Under the pieces are notes generated by a model. The model ran no database searches and was not told the origin of the DNA. It was given only the letters and a program-made list of their open reading frames with translations. A program made the position numbers and the translations under genes. 64,000 nucleotides of DNA from Allomuricauda sp. (GTDB lineage: Bacteria > Bacteroidota > Bacteroidia > Flavobacteriales > Flavobacteriaceae): assembly GCF_013911645.1 (NCBI RefSeq), contig NZ_JACESV010000004.1, positions 1-64,000 on the forward strand. Reading direction: 5' to 3'. Position 1 is the stretch's first letter. Each line of letters begins with the position of its first letter. Positions 52,885-62,399 of the stretch are shown one piece after another.

Positions 52885-54624
52885 CTAGTGTTGTTCTTCC
52901 TGTGTACCATTCCTAACCCTTGCCACTTCTCTCTCTTGAACTCCTCCAACATTTTCGTTTAAATTCATCCGGATGTACGTTAATACCTTAGCAATATCCT
53001 CGTCACTCAAAAAGTCCATTTTTGGCATAACATCATCGTATGTCTTTCCATTTACTGTTACAGGTCCTTCAAGGCCTTCCAATACCGCTTTTATCAATCT
53101 GGTTTTATCCCCAGTCACCCAGTCTGATCCTGCCAATGGGGGATAACGGCTCCCATCTCCTTTGCCATCTGCTTGGTGACAAGCAATGCAATAAGTATTA
53201 TAAATTCTTTGACCCTCATCTGCCAAACGATAAGAAAGATTGTCATTGATTTCATGAGGATCCCTGATATGTGTCAGTGCTTTCCGCTCTTCCATCTTGC
53301 TTAACTGACTTTCACTAAAATCATCCTTATCACCTCTGTAAATGATTCGCCAGATTTTCCCTTTTCGGCTATCACTAACATACAATGAACCATCAGGTCC
53401 CATGGCAAGCCCCATAGGCCGATATTCAGCAGGTCCCATACCATCCTTATACGATTCTCCAATAAATCCATCAGCAAAAATTTCAAAGGATTTTGAAAAT
53501 TCTTCATTTATATATGGCACAAAACATATAACAAAACCTCCTGTAGGATATGGAGCTCGACGACCACCACCATGAAAAGCTATAAAAGCCCCATTTTTAT
53601 AACGATCTGGAAATTGATTTCCCGTGTAAAAGAAAAGATCATTTGGCGCCCAATGCCCGGGAAAACCGATAATGGGATTTGTTAGTTCACTCACTTTTAC
53701 CTCTAAATCAACATCTCTGTATTCTGGAGACACCACTCTTTTATTTTGTATCTGATCATAATAGTAATAAGGCCAGCCTCCATTGGCTCCTTCTTTAATT
53801 TCAAGAAATTCTTCAGCTGGCAACATTGCACTTTCCCATTCTGAATAAAGGGATGGCCATATTCTATGCATATCGTCCCTTCCATGCTCTAAAACGAATA
53901 AACTATTAGTGGTATGATTCCAATCCATGGCAATTCCGTCTCTAAGTCCAGTTGCATATCTAACCCCATCTTGCTGAGTCTGATTGATTTTATCAGCATC
54001 AAACTTCCAAATGCCTGCATGCTTTTCCAGTTCAAGACAGGGATATTGACCTGGGCTAAGAGGAGTTCTATCTTCTTCTTGACAATTATCAGTTAATGAC
54101 CCGAAATTGACATACATATTTCCATCGTCATCAAAGGCAAGAGTTTTAGCTATATGTGAAGTATAAATTTCATATTTGAGAACAACTTCCCTTTTGCTTT
54201 TCGGCACTAATGTACCAGGGGTTATTTTCTGCCTGTAAACAGCGTCTTTAGTACTATAAAAAATGTACCCATTGTAAATTCTCATACTTGTTGGGCCATA
54301 ACCTTCCTCTGCGGGATAATCCCCAAAATAGGCGATTTTATCTCCCTTACCGTCTCTGTTTGTATCTCTGATAGCTACATTGCCTGAATCTTGTTTAGCA
54401 CTTGTAAGCTTAACATAAATATCTCCATTGTCATTCACGGCCAGATGTCGGGCATTGCCAATACTATCTACCACAACCAAAGCTTCAAACCTGTCTGGCA
54501 AGAAAAGTCCTCCATTGTCTATATCGCCTTCTGGCAGGTTTGATTCCTTATCACAGCCCGTAAGGAAAACAAGTGTTATGGAAATCCATAATAGTTTGGA
54601 GAAGTATATTTTTAATGATGACAT
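52885..54624 (-). CDS. Sugar dehydrogenase-like beta-propeller fused to cytochrome c, lipoprotein
   Basis: 579 aa. A lipoprotein signal ends in TLVFLTGC. Residues about 40-440 form a propeller of the glucose/sorbosone dehydrogenase type (YATGLRDGIAMDWNHTTNSL, FVLEHGRDDMHRIWPSLY, MGLAMGPDGSLYVSDSRKG). A cytochrome c domain follows with haem motif CIACH near residue 482 and distal Met candidates in DDVMPKMDFLSDEDI. Such fusions pass electrons from sugar oxidation to the respiratory chain, with PQQ as the usual cofactor; PQQ binding cannot be verified here. It lies 97 bases before the SDR and may perform the first oxidation of the sugar outside the inner membrane. Confidence 0.88.
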   Translation of the reverse strand: MSSLKIYFSKLLWISITLVFLTGCDKESNLPEGDIDNGGLFLPDRFEALVVVDSIGNARHLAVNDNGDIYVKLTSAKQDSGNVAIRDTNRDGKGDKIAYFGDYPAEEGYGPTSMRIYNGYIFYSTKDAVYRQKITPGTLVPKSKREVVLKYEIYTSHIAKTLAFDDDGNMYVNFGSLTDNCQEEDRTPLSPGQYPCLELEKHAGIWKFDADKINQTQQDGVRYATGLRDGIAMDWNHTTNSLFVLEHGRDDMHRIWPSLYSEWESAMLPAEEFLEIKEGANGGWPYYYYDQIQNKRVVSPEYRDVDLEVKVSELTNPIIGFPGHWAPNDLFFYTGNQFPDRYKNGAFIAFHGGGRRAPYPTGGFVICFVPYINEEFSKSFEIFADGFIGESYKDGMGPAEYRPMGLAMGPDGSLYVSDSRKGKIWRIIYRGDKDDFSESQLSKMEERKALTHIRDPHEINDNLSYRLADEGQRIYNTYCIACHQADGKGDGSRYPPLAGSDWVTGDKTRLIKAVLEGLEGPVTVNGKTYDDVMPKMDFLSDEDIAKVLTYIRMNLNENVGGVQEREVARVRNGTQEEQH

Positions 54625-55155
54625 TTATAATATTTTTATTTATAGATTATTGGTAAATATTTTAGTGGTTTCTCTTGCCCTTACACTCAATAAATGTGAA
54701 ATCATCTATTGTACTTAACTATAGTTTTAGGTAGACAATCATTCCTAAATCTATCCTATTTACTTCTCTTTTATTCCTACCCCTTAATGAGTTTTAAAAA
54801 AAATTCTGGAGACAAATTCTCAAATAAAGACATAGAAAGGGTTGCTCCCTTTACGGAAGTTATTGCACATGACGGTATGCTATTGGTAAAAAATAGAGGT
54901 TGCTTATGTTAGTGCTGAATATTCCAAAACCACAATATTTTAGATAGCTATATCATAGGAACCTTATGTCCATGAATAAAAAACAGGTTGACTTAACAGA
55001 GTGAATACAATTTATCATTCTGAAATTCAAAATTCATAAAATTGATGCGATAATTTTATCGTGCTCCACTTTTAATCGAGAGTGTTTCTCTCAACATTTT
55101 GTTACATCAACCTGTTCTACTGCAACTAAACTAAAACAACAATGGACTATGTGAT
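54625..55155. other. 531-base intergenic region after susD2
   Basis: No gene recognised. It contains AACAGGTTGA (54982-54991) and its exact inverse TCAACCTGTT (55107-55116), the short palindrome CGATAA-TT-TTATCG (55048-55061), and a small hairpin GAGAG/CTCTC (55078-55092). The last two lie 64-108 bases beyond the susD2 stop and may help end the susCD transcript. Confidence 0.5.
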
Positions 55156-56730
55156 TTATATTCCAAAATTGGTATCAAGCTCTCCTTGTGGTATTGGAAA
55201 AAAGTAATGGCTTGCATTAACTGGTTGAGTTCCGTATTTAGCCTGAAACTCAGGGTTTAGAGTTTCTTCCAGTATTCCCCATCTTTTAAGATCTCTGAAT
55301 CTTGAACCTTCGCCCATTAACTCAATTTCCCTTTCACGTTTCAAAAGCTCAAACACCTCACTATCAGAATAGTTCGCCGCGTTGTACTCAAAGATGCCGA
55401 AACGTCTACGAACCCTATTAATAAAATCGACACATCCTGGCGCATTTCCTTGCATAAGCTGGATTTCAGCCCTCATAAGCAAGACATCAGCATACCTCAT
55501 GATCCTAACGTTATTACCCGAAGCGGCCCCACCTGCACCCGGACCAGTTTCATCAGGTCTGGTCTCTCTATTGTTTTTCTTTTTCCAGAAATATTGTAAG
55601 CCTTCAAAGTCATATGGACGATTCGGATTTTCTGGACAATAATCACACCATGTATCATCTCCTGCCACACCTCCATAAAAGGTTTCCGCTCCTCTTGGGT
55701 CAATAAATTCTGCACCAGACTCATCATCGTAGATAAAAACCTCAGTCTTCTCTGGCTGGAATTTCCAGTTAGGCCATCCGTTCCAACTATGTAATTGTTG
55801 CATCATATTGTTCAAAAACGGAGCTGAACCACCTTCTACATTGCTAAACATTGCGGAACTACCACCTTGACCTGCATATGTACATTGGAACTCAAAGACA
55901 CTTTCAATGTTATTTTCATTGATTTCCCCAAAATTGTACAGATAATCCTCAGCAGGTAATAAATCATAATGCCCTTCCAATTTAGCCAATTCAATTTCTG
56001 CTTCTGGAAGTCTATCATTATACAAGTATAATTTACCAAGTAAACCTGTCGCCGAGCCTTTGGTCGCCCGGCCCAGTTCGGTGTCGGGAATATCTCCAAC
56101 CTCTTTTAAAAGCGATTGGGCTATTTTTAAATCACTTTCGGCCACGGCCCAAACATCTTCGGCACTACTCAGTGGAGCATCAACATTCTCAGATTGATCA
56201 AAGCTCAACCTGAGTGGTACATCCCCCCATAAATTAGCTAAATTAAAATAGGCCCAGCCTCTCAAAAAATAAGCTTCGCCCCGTGATCGAATCACTAAGT
56301 CATTGGAATCATTTTCTGCCAAATAAGCATCAGCTGAATCAATGACCAAGTTGGACCTCAAAATCATCATATAATACATTCTCCAAAGGTTTTCAACTGT
56401 GCGGTTGAATTGATTATGCTGATACGCCCTCATTTGAATAATTGGAACTTCGTGGTAACTCCCTAAAGCTCCGGCAGTCGCCTCTGTTTCATTGCCCAAT
56501 ACGTCCCAAATTTCAGGCCATTGGTAGCTTCCTATCCAATGTTGAAAAAATGCCGCATAGGCTGCATTGGTGCCCTGAACAATTTGATCTGGAGTTTTGA
56601 AATATGTCTCTAGTGTAAATTGTTCCGGATTACTCAGTTCTAAAACTTCCTCGTCACATGAAGAAAAGGTTAAAAAGAAAAGGACGAATACCCCTATCAT
56701 TTTAAACTTGATGTTTGTTATCGTTTTCAT
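55156..56730 (-). CDS. susD: SusD/RagB-family outer-membrane lipoprotein (second locus)
   Basis: 524 aa with lipobox LTFSSC near residue 25. SusD hallmarks include VENLWRMYYMMILRSNLVID, GEAYFLRGWAYFNLANLWGD with VPLRL, NVRIMRYADVLLMRAEIQLM and LKREREIELMGEGSRFRDLK, ending YFFPIPQGELDTNFGI. It starts 10 bases after the susC2 stop. It should bind the glycan or sugar imported by SusC2; the deoxysugar pathway genes downstream hint at a fucose- or rhamnose-containing ligand. Confidence 0.95.
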   Translation of the reverse strand: MKTITNIKFKMIGVFVLFFLTFSSCDEEVLELSNPEQFTLETYFKTPDQIVQGTNAAYAAFFQHWIGSYQWPEIWDVLGNETEATAGALGSYHEVPIIQMRAYQHNQFNRTVENLWRMYYMMILRSNLVIDSADAYLAENDSNDLVIRSRGEAYFLRGWAYFNLANLWGDVPLRLSFDQSENVDAPLSSAEDVWAVAESDLKIAQSLLKEVGDIPDTELGRATKGSATGLLGKLYLYNDRLPEAEIELAKLEGHYDLLPAEDYLYNFGEINENNIESVFEFQCTYAGQGGSSAMFSNVEGGSAPFLNNMMQQLHSWNGWPNWKFQPEKTEVFIYDDESGAEFIDPRGAETFYGGVAGDDTWCDYCPENPNRPYDFEGLQYFWKKKNNRETRPDETGPGAGGAASGNNVRIMRYADVLLMRAEIQLMQGNAPGCVDFINRVRRRFGIFEYNAANYSDSEVFELLKREREIELMGEGSRFRDLKRWGILEETLNPEFQAKYGTQPVNASHYFFPIPQGELDTNFGI

Positions 56731-56740
56731 ATATTTATTT

Positions 56741-59700
56741 TTAAAGACTTATTTGAATTCCTAAAACAACTGTCCTTGCTGCAGGAGGAGTAAATTGATT
56801 TACCCCACGTACAAGGTTTTCCCCACCAATTTCTGGGTTGAATCCATCGTATTTTGTAAGCGTTAGCAAATTTTCGCCACTTGCATATAACCTAAATCTG
56901 GACATTCCGAATTTGGTTGTAAGTTCATCAGAAAAAGTGTAGCCTAGAGACATAAGCTTCAACCTAAGATAACCAGCATCCTGGACCATGAGAGTAGATG
57001 GTCTTGTGTTTGCGACTGCGTCCCCACTTAGAGCCCTTGGCTGTACACCGTTGCCTGGCTCAGATTCACTTCTCCATCTATTGAGCACAATGGTCTCCTG
57101 ATTCAAGATCCTAACCCCTGCACGATTCCATTTATAACCTTCGTCGTAAATGTCAACATTTGCTGCTCCTTGCCAGAACATATTAAAATCAAATTGCCCA
57201 ATATTTAAACTGGCATTTACCCCAAAGAGATGCTTAGGAATCGGGTTCCCGATCATGGTGCGATCATCACCATCAATTTTTCCATCACCGCTTAAGTCTC
57301 TAAATCTAACATCCCCCGCACTGGTAGAGGCTTCTTGGAAATAATCGTGGCCATTTGCTACTGCGTCGGCATTTGCAGCATCAATTTCTGCTTGTGTCAT
57401 ATAAATACCGTCTGCTTCGTATCCATAGAAATATCCTATTGGCCTGCCCTTTTCTGTTCTTGAAACTCCTGAAAGAAAGGGTTGTCCAAGCCCTAAACCA
57501 GTAACCACATTTTCCTGAAATGTATAATTAGCACTGATGTCATAGCTTATTTTTTCTCCTATATCCCCTCTTTTGCCAAGTAAAAATTCAAAACCTTTGT
57601 TACTAACAGAAGCTGCATTTACAATGGCATTTCCATCAATGGTTCCTCCATCCTGCCCAGATCCATATCCTAAGGACAATGGGCTAGGTACTGCAAAGAG
57701 TATATCATCAGTTTGCTTCTCAAAATACTCGACAGTACCAGTAAGGGTATTGTTGAACAGTCCGAAATCCACACCAACAGTCAACGATTCCGTAGTTTCC
57801 CATTTGATTTCAGGAGAGGCATTTTGCACCACCGAGGCACCTTGTTGATACTCCTGATTGATGCCTAACGGGTATCCCACGCCCTGAGAGAATACAGAAG
57901 ATAGATAACGGTATTGCCCAATGGCATCGTTACCCGATTTACCCCAACCAGCTCTCAATTTCAACTGATTGATCACTTCATTGTCTCTTAAAAAGGACTC
58001 CTCGTCCAATTTCCAGGCTAGGGACAAAGAAGGGAACTTACCCCATCTATTGTTCGGTGAAAAGTTAGGTGAAGCATCTGCTCGCATATTAATAGTCATA
58101 AGGTATTTACTCTTAAAACCATAATTTATCCTTCCAAAATATGATAGTCTTGAATCAATGAAAAGATCTTGGGTGGGTTGCATTGGACTACCTGCCACAC
58201 TAAGTAATTTTATTTCGTTTGTGGCGTATCCAGTAGCACCTATGCCTATTCCTCCACCTTGAACACCATCTTGCCAAGTATTACCCAACAAAGCTGAAAC
58301 ATTATGGTCACCAAACTGTTTTGTATAATTAAGATAGGACTCCACTATTGGTGAATAGAAATAAGAACTGCTTTCCAACATCGTATTAACATTATGGCTC
58401 CCTGCAGAAACATATTCATCCTGCCATTGAAAAAATCGCTCAAAATCGCCCTTCAAACCTGCTTGGATCGTGTAACTAAACCCCTTAAAAGGTTTAATTT
58501 TTAAATTAAGCTGGGCCTGGTAAGCCAACGTATTGGTCTCGGGATTTACTTTGTTTGGAATAGTCAAGGGATTGGATACATCTGAAGCGTCATTAATTCT
58601 ATCCACATCCGTATAACCTCCTATTTGATTCTCATCATAAATTTCTTTGTAGGGCATATATCCCAACATACCTATATAACTAGGGCTTGCCCCTTTAATT
58701 GTTTTATAACTAAGTGCCGCATTGACGTTCAAATCGAGCCATGGCTTTATTTCAAAACTATTCTTGGTCCTGAGGTAAGTTGCTTTGTTAGAGGAACCAA
58801 TAATAATGTTCTCGTCGTCTCGATGGCTGACTCCAAAATAATAGGTCGCTTTCTCCGTACCTCCTGAAAAACTAGCGTTGACCTCCGAACTATGACCTGT
58901 TTGAAAAATTAGGTCTTGCCAGTCATTTCTATCAATCCTCACTTCATCTGTAAGTAATTTAGGAGGAATGTTCTGTCCAGCATTGTTAAGAGCATCATGC
59001 ACGTAATCAATATATTGGTTCGCATTCAACACATCTCTTTTATTGGTGGTTGATTTCAAACCACTCCAAAAATTCACATTTACCTTCATGGCTCCCTCAC
59101 GACCACTTTTGGTAGTTACCAATATTACTCCATTAGCTCCACGTGACCCGTAAATTGCGGTGGATGATGCATCCTTCAACACCTCAATGTTCTCAATATC
59201 ATTAGGGTTAACCGTAGATAAATCTCCTCCAAGGAAACCATCTATAACCACTAGTGGGTCCGTATTGTTAAACGTAGTTATACCACGGATACGAATTTTA
59301 CCGCCCGTCGCATCCACACCTGGTGCACGTCCTTGTATAAGTCCTGCTACGCTTGTTGCTTGACGGTCTCCCAAGTCTTCTGATGAGATTGAGGCAACTG
59401 CACCTGTCAGGTCACTTTTTTGAACAGAACCATAACCAACGACTACAATTTCGTCCATGGCCACCGCACTTTCCGCCAACATAATCGATAAAGTGGTCTG
59501 GCCATTAAGAGTTATTTCTTGGGTCGAATATCCTATGTAAGAAGATACCAGTGTCGCATTTGCATCCGATACATTAATGGAAAAATTACCATCAAAATCG
59601 GTCTGTACACCATTTGTGGTTCCCTTTTCAAGGATACTTGCACCAGCAAGGGGAATTCCGTCTGGATCAGTTACGTTTCCCGTAACTGTGAACTGAACCA

Positions 59701-60118
59701 TCATGTTCATAACTGGCACAGGATTTATAATCGGCTTCTTAGCGTTTTTCGCCTTTTGATCCCGCCATAAAACAACTTGGGTGCCCTTTACCTTATAATT
59801 GGTTTCGGTATTCAAGAATAACCGATTGAGTACTTTTTCAATATGCTCTTTCTGTATATGAAGGGATAGTTTTCTTTGAAGGTTTACATGTTCGGTATTA
59901 TAAACGAAGTTAAACTTTGTTTTTGATTCAATATCATCTAAAATTTCCTGTACAGAAACATTTTCAACGTTCAATGTGACCTTTGTCTTTTGGGCATAAC
60001 TGTCATTAGCGTGTAATCCAACCAATGCAGTAAACAATAACAATACGGTCAATTTCATTTTTAAGTCAAATTTCAACAAAGTTGCACTCAACTCGGAGTG
60101 GTTGAAGATTTTTTTCAT
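56741..60118 (-). CDS. susC: SusC/RagA TonB-dependent transporter with STN domain (second locus)
   Basis: 1125 aa. The signal region (KMKLTVLLLFTALVGLHAND) is preceded by the long charged N-terminus common in these proteins. An STN domain (about residues 45-120, VSVQEILDDIESKTKFNFVY) is followed by a carboxypeptidase-regulatory-like domain (about 148-235) and a plug with VVVGYGSVQKSDLTGAVAS. The barrel ends PAARTVVLGIQISL. The STN domain pairs it with the fecR gene 180 bases upstream and the divergent sigma factor, giving ligand-induced expression. Confidence 0.95.
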   Translation of the reverse strand: MKKIFNHSELSATLLKFDLKMKLTVLLLFTALVGLHANDSYAQKTKVTLNVENVSVQEILDDIESKTKFNFVYNTEHVNLQRKLSLHIQKEHIEKVLNRLFLNTETNYKVKGTQVVLWRDQKAKNAKKPIINPVPVMNMMVQFTVTGNVTDPDGIPLAGASILEKGTTNGVQTDFDGNFSINVSDANATLVSSYIGYSTQEITLNGQTTLSIMLAESAVAMDEIVVVGYGSVQKSDLTGAVASISSEDLGDRQATSVAGLIQGRAPGVDATGGKIRIRGITTFNNTDPLVVIDGFLGGDLSTVNPNDIENIEVLKDASSTAIYGSRGANGVILVTTKSGREGAMKVNVNFWSGLKSTTNKRDVLNANQYIDYVHDALNNAGQNIPPKLLTDEVRIDRNDWQDLIFQTGHSSEVNASFSGGTEKATYYFGVSHRDDENIIIGSSNKATYLRTKNSFEIKPWLDLNVNAALSYKTIKGASPSYIGMLGYMPYKEIYDENQIGGYTDVDRINDASDVSNPLTIPNKVNPETNTLAYQAQLNLKIKPFKGFSYTIQAGLKGDFERFFQWQDEYVSAGSHNVNTMLESSSYFYSPIVESYLNYTKQFGDHNVSALLGNTWQDGVQGGGIGIGATGYATNEIKLLSVAGSPMQPTQDLFIDSRLSYFGRINYGFKSKYLMTINMRADASPNFSPNNRWGKFPSLSLAWKLDEESFLRDNEVINQLKLRAGWGKSGNDAIGQYRYLSSVFSQGVGYPLGINQEYQQGASVVQNASPEIKWETTESLTVGVDFGLFNNTLTGTVEYFEKQTDDILFAVPSPLSLGYGSGQDGGTIDGNAIVNAASVSNKGFEFLLGKRGDIGEKISYDISANYTFQENVVTGLGLGQPFLSGVSRTEKGRPIGYFYGYEADGIYMTQAEIDAANADAVANGHDYFQEASTSAGDVRFRDLSGDGKIDGDDRTMIGNPIPKHLFGVNASLNIGQFDFNMFWQGAANVDIYDEGYKWNRAGVRILNQETIVLNRWRSESEPGNGVQPRALSGDAVANTRPSTLMVQDAGYLRLKLMSLGYTFSDELTTKFGMSRFRLYASGENLLTLTKYDGFNPEIGGENLVRGVNQFTPPAARTVVLGIQISL

Positions 60119-60258
60119 AATTTTAAAAAGTTATTTGGTGGTTTAGCATAATAATTTGCCATACCGCTTTTTTTAACCGGAAAATGTTAGCGCATTTTCC
60201 GGTTTAGTTTTTTTGGAAAGCGAATGACGATTCTGAATTTTCAAATCATAGGCATTGC

Positions 60259-60273
60259 AGTTATTTGTTTGGT
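60259..60273 (-). promoter_or_regulatory. 15-base motif upstream of susC2, identical to one upstream of ppsA
   Basis: AGTTATTTGTTTGGT in plus-strand reading, 141-155 bases before the susC2 start and in the same orientation relative to its gene as the copy at 49829-49843. Shared identity over 15 bases in two upstream regions of one locus suggests a common site. Confidence 0.35.
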
Positions 60274-60298
60274 TATACTTTAGTTTTATTTTTAACTT

Positions 60299-61453
60299 TT
60301 AGTTTATCGTCACTTTATTGTTTTCAACTGTAAAATCAATGTCGTGGATATCCTTAAAATACCCTAAAACCTCTTCAATTTCCATTCTATCAAAGCGCGC
60401 ATTGAATACCTCCTCCCCAAGTTCAACATTGTTGTTGACAATTTCTATATTATAGTGACGTTCAAGTTTTTTTAGAATTTTATTAAAGGCCAACTCCCTA
60501 TACACAAGACTCCCCTGTCTCCATGAAGTATAGAGACTTGTGTCTACTTCTTCAACCAACACATCTTTTGAGTTAGGGTCAAAAGACCCTTTTTGCCCAG
60601 GGACTAGTTCAACTAAATCCTGAGACTGATTTTTTCCTGCCATATTTACGGCTCCTTCAACCAACACAACATCGATATTCTCATCCTCTTCATACGCCGA
60701 AATATTAAATTCCGTACCGAGCACTTTCACATCCAACTCATCAACGTTGACCACGAATGGATTAGCGGTGTTTTTGGTAACATCGAAATAAGCATTCCCA
60801 GTAAGAAATACTTTCCTAGGCCCCTCTTCTAAAAAGTTTACTGGGTATTTTAAAGAACTTCCTGCATTTAATTGAACCCTAGTGCCATCGGATAATTCTA
60901 CTTGAAAAGTTTTTCCATTGGGTACCAACAAGGTATTATATACTAAGACTTCGTTTTCAGTTACTTTGGAATATCGTATCAAACCTTGGTTTTGGACATA
61001 AACAACATTTCCTTCCCTATCCCGATATTCCTTATTTCCACTAACATCTATGGACTGAACGATTCCATTGTTCAACTCCAAAGTAATAGTATCTTCTTTT
61101 GGGACAAGTACATATTGTTCTTCCGTGGAGAAAAAGCCTTGTTGATAAATCAATCCCAGTGCCATCAAAACGATAACAGCAGCAGCATACTTCATCCAAT
61201 CTGGGAAAAGTCTCTTAATCGGTTTGGTCTTATCATCAATTCTATTGTTTACCTTGCTATAGGCTTCATCAAGATTGTTCTTTAATGTGGCCAAATTCAA
61301 ATCATGATAGTCTCGAACATAAGCTTCAAGAATTTTCTGATTGTTTGGATCCTCCAACCAATCTTGTAATTCCATGATCTCTTTTTCTGAAATCGTTCCA
61401 AGTAAAAGCTTTGTTATATTTTTTTTCATTATACTAGATGAAGATTCTTTCAA
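60299..61453 (-). CDS. FecR-family anti-sigma factor (second locus)
   Basis: 384 aa; a second ATG at 61429 (MKKNITKLLLGTISEKEIME) is an equally good start. One membrane helix lies near residues 85-103 (WMKYAAAVIVLMALGLIYQ). The FecR domain spans about 170-275 (LTGNAYFDVTKNTANPFVVN) and a DUF4974 domain ends the protein. It would hold the divergent sigma factor at 61596 and release it on a signal from the SusC2 STN domain. Confidence 0.93.
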   Translation of the reverse strand: MKESSSSIMKKNITKLLLGTISEKEIMELQDWLEDPNNQKILEAYVRDYHDLNLATLKNNLDEAYSKVNNRIDDKTKPIKRLFPDWMKYAAAVIVLMALGLIYQQGFFSTEEQYVLVPKEDTITLELNNGIVQSIDVSGNKEYRDREGNVVYVQNQGLIRYSKVTENEVLVYNTLLVPNGKTFQVELSDGTRVQLNAGSSLKYPVNFLEEGPRKVFLTGNAYFDVTKNTANPFVVNVDELDVKVLGTEFNISAYEEDENIDVVLVEGAVNMAGKNQSQDLVELVPGQKGSFDPNSKDVLVEEVDTSLYTSWRQGSLVYRELAFNKILKKLERHYNIEIVNNNVELGEEVFNARFDRMEIEEVLGYFKDIHDIDFTVENNKVTIN

Positions 61454-61595
61454 GTTCTTTTTAAGTTTTTAAATTGCATTCGATTACGCAATACATAATT
61501 AATACTGCTAAAAAAAGTTAAACCCTTAAAAAAAAACAAATAAATTTTTCAATTTCACACTGAACCTAGCTAACTAAACAAACTTAAAATCGAAA

Positions 61596-62153
61596 ATGAC
61601 GGAAATTGAAGCGGTGGCTGCCATGAAAAGCGGCGACCAAATGGCTTTTAAGTATTTATTTAATTTGTTCTATGATCGTCTTGTTGCATATATTACAACA
61701 TACACACATGACAAAATAGAATCTGAGGAAATTGTACAACAGGCATTCATTAGTTTTTGGGAAAATAAATCAAAGTTAGACGAGACAAAATCCCCGAAAT
61801 CATACCTCTATGCCATTGTCTACAATAAATTTATAAATTCCATTAAGAAAAGTAAAAAGCAAAATGAACTTTTAAATCAAATATGGGAACGTGCGCTTTC
61901 CGACAGAATCGAAGAGGATACAGATGCCTTGCAATTGCGTATTCAAAAAATGAAAAAGGTGATTGAAGAGTTACCTCCAAAGTGCAAGGAAATCATAATA
62001 ATGAATAAAATACAAGGTATTAAGTACAAAGATATTGCAGACCAACTAGGAATCTCTGTAAAAACAGTGGAGTCTCAAATGCGCATAGCTTTCAACAAAA
62101 TACGGGAAGCGTTTAAGAAGAACGATCCGTTATTATTTTTACTTTTTAAATAA
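61596..62153 (+). CDS. ECF-type RNA polymerase sigma factor (second locus)
   Basis: 185 aa. Region 2 contains ESEEIVQQAFISFWENKSKL; region 4 contains LPPKCKEIIIMNKIQGIKYK, then DIADQLGISVKTVESQMRIA, the helix-turn-helix. It is divergent from fecR across 142 bases, unlike the first locus where sigma and fecR are in one operon. TAACTAAACAAAC precedes the start by 13-25 bases. Confidence 0.93.
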   Translation: MTEIEAVAAMKSGDQMAFKYLFNLFYDRLVAYITTYTHDKIESEEIVQQAFISFWENKSKLDETKSPKSYLYAIVYNKFINSIKKSKKQNELLNQIWERALSDRIEEDTDALQLRIQKMKKVIEELPPKCKEIIIMNKIQGIKYKDIADQLGISVKTVESQMRIAFNKIREAFKKNDPLLFLLFK

Positions 62154-62399
62154 CCATGACAAAGGCTTTATGCATTTCCATGATGTCAATATTGAGGACG
62201 ATTTTATGACATTATCCCAATCACGCATATCTTGCTTGGAATCGAAAAATCCATATGAGCATAGTATAATCGTATTTTATGAAGTGATTTAAATGATCTA
62301 GGGTAATAAACCAATATCAACCCCAGATTTCCGGTTAATGATTTGCTCTATTAGTTCTAAAATCAGTTAGCCAAGGACAATTTTGAAGTTCCCATAAGT

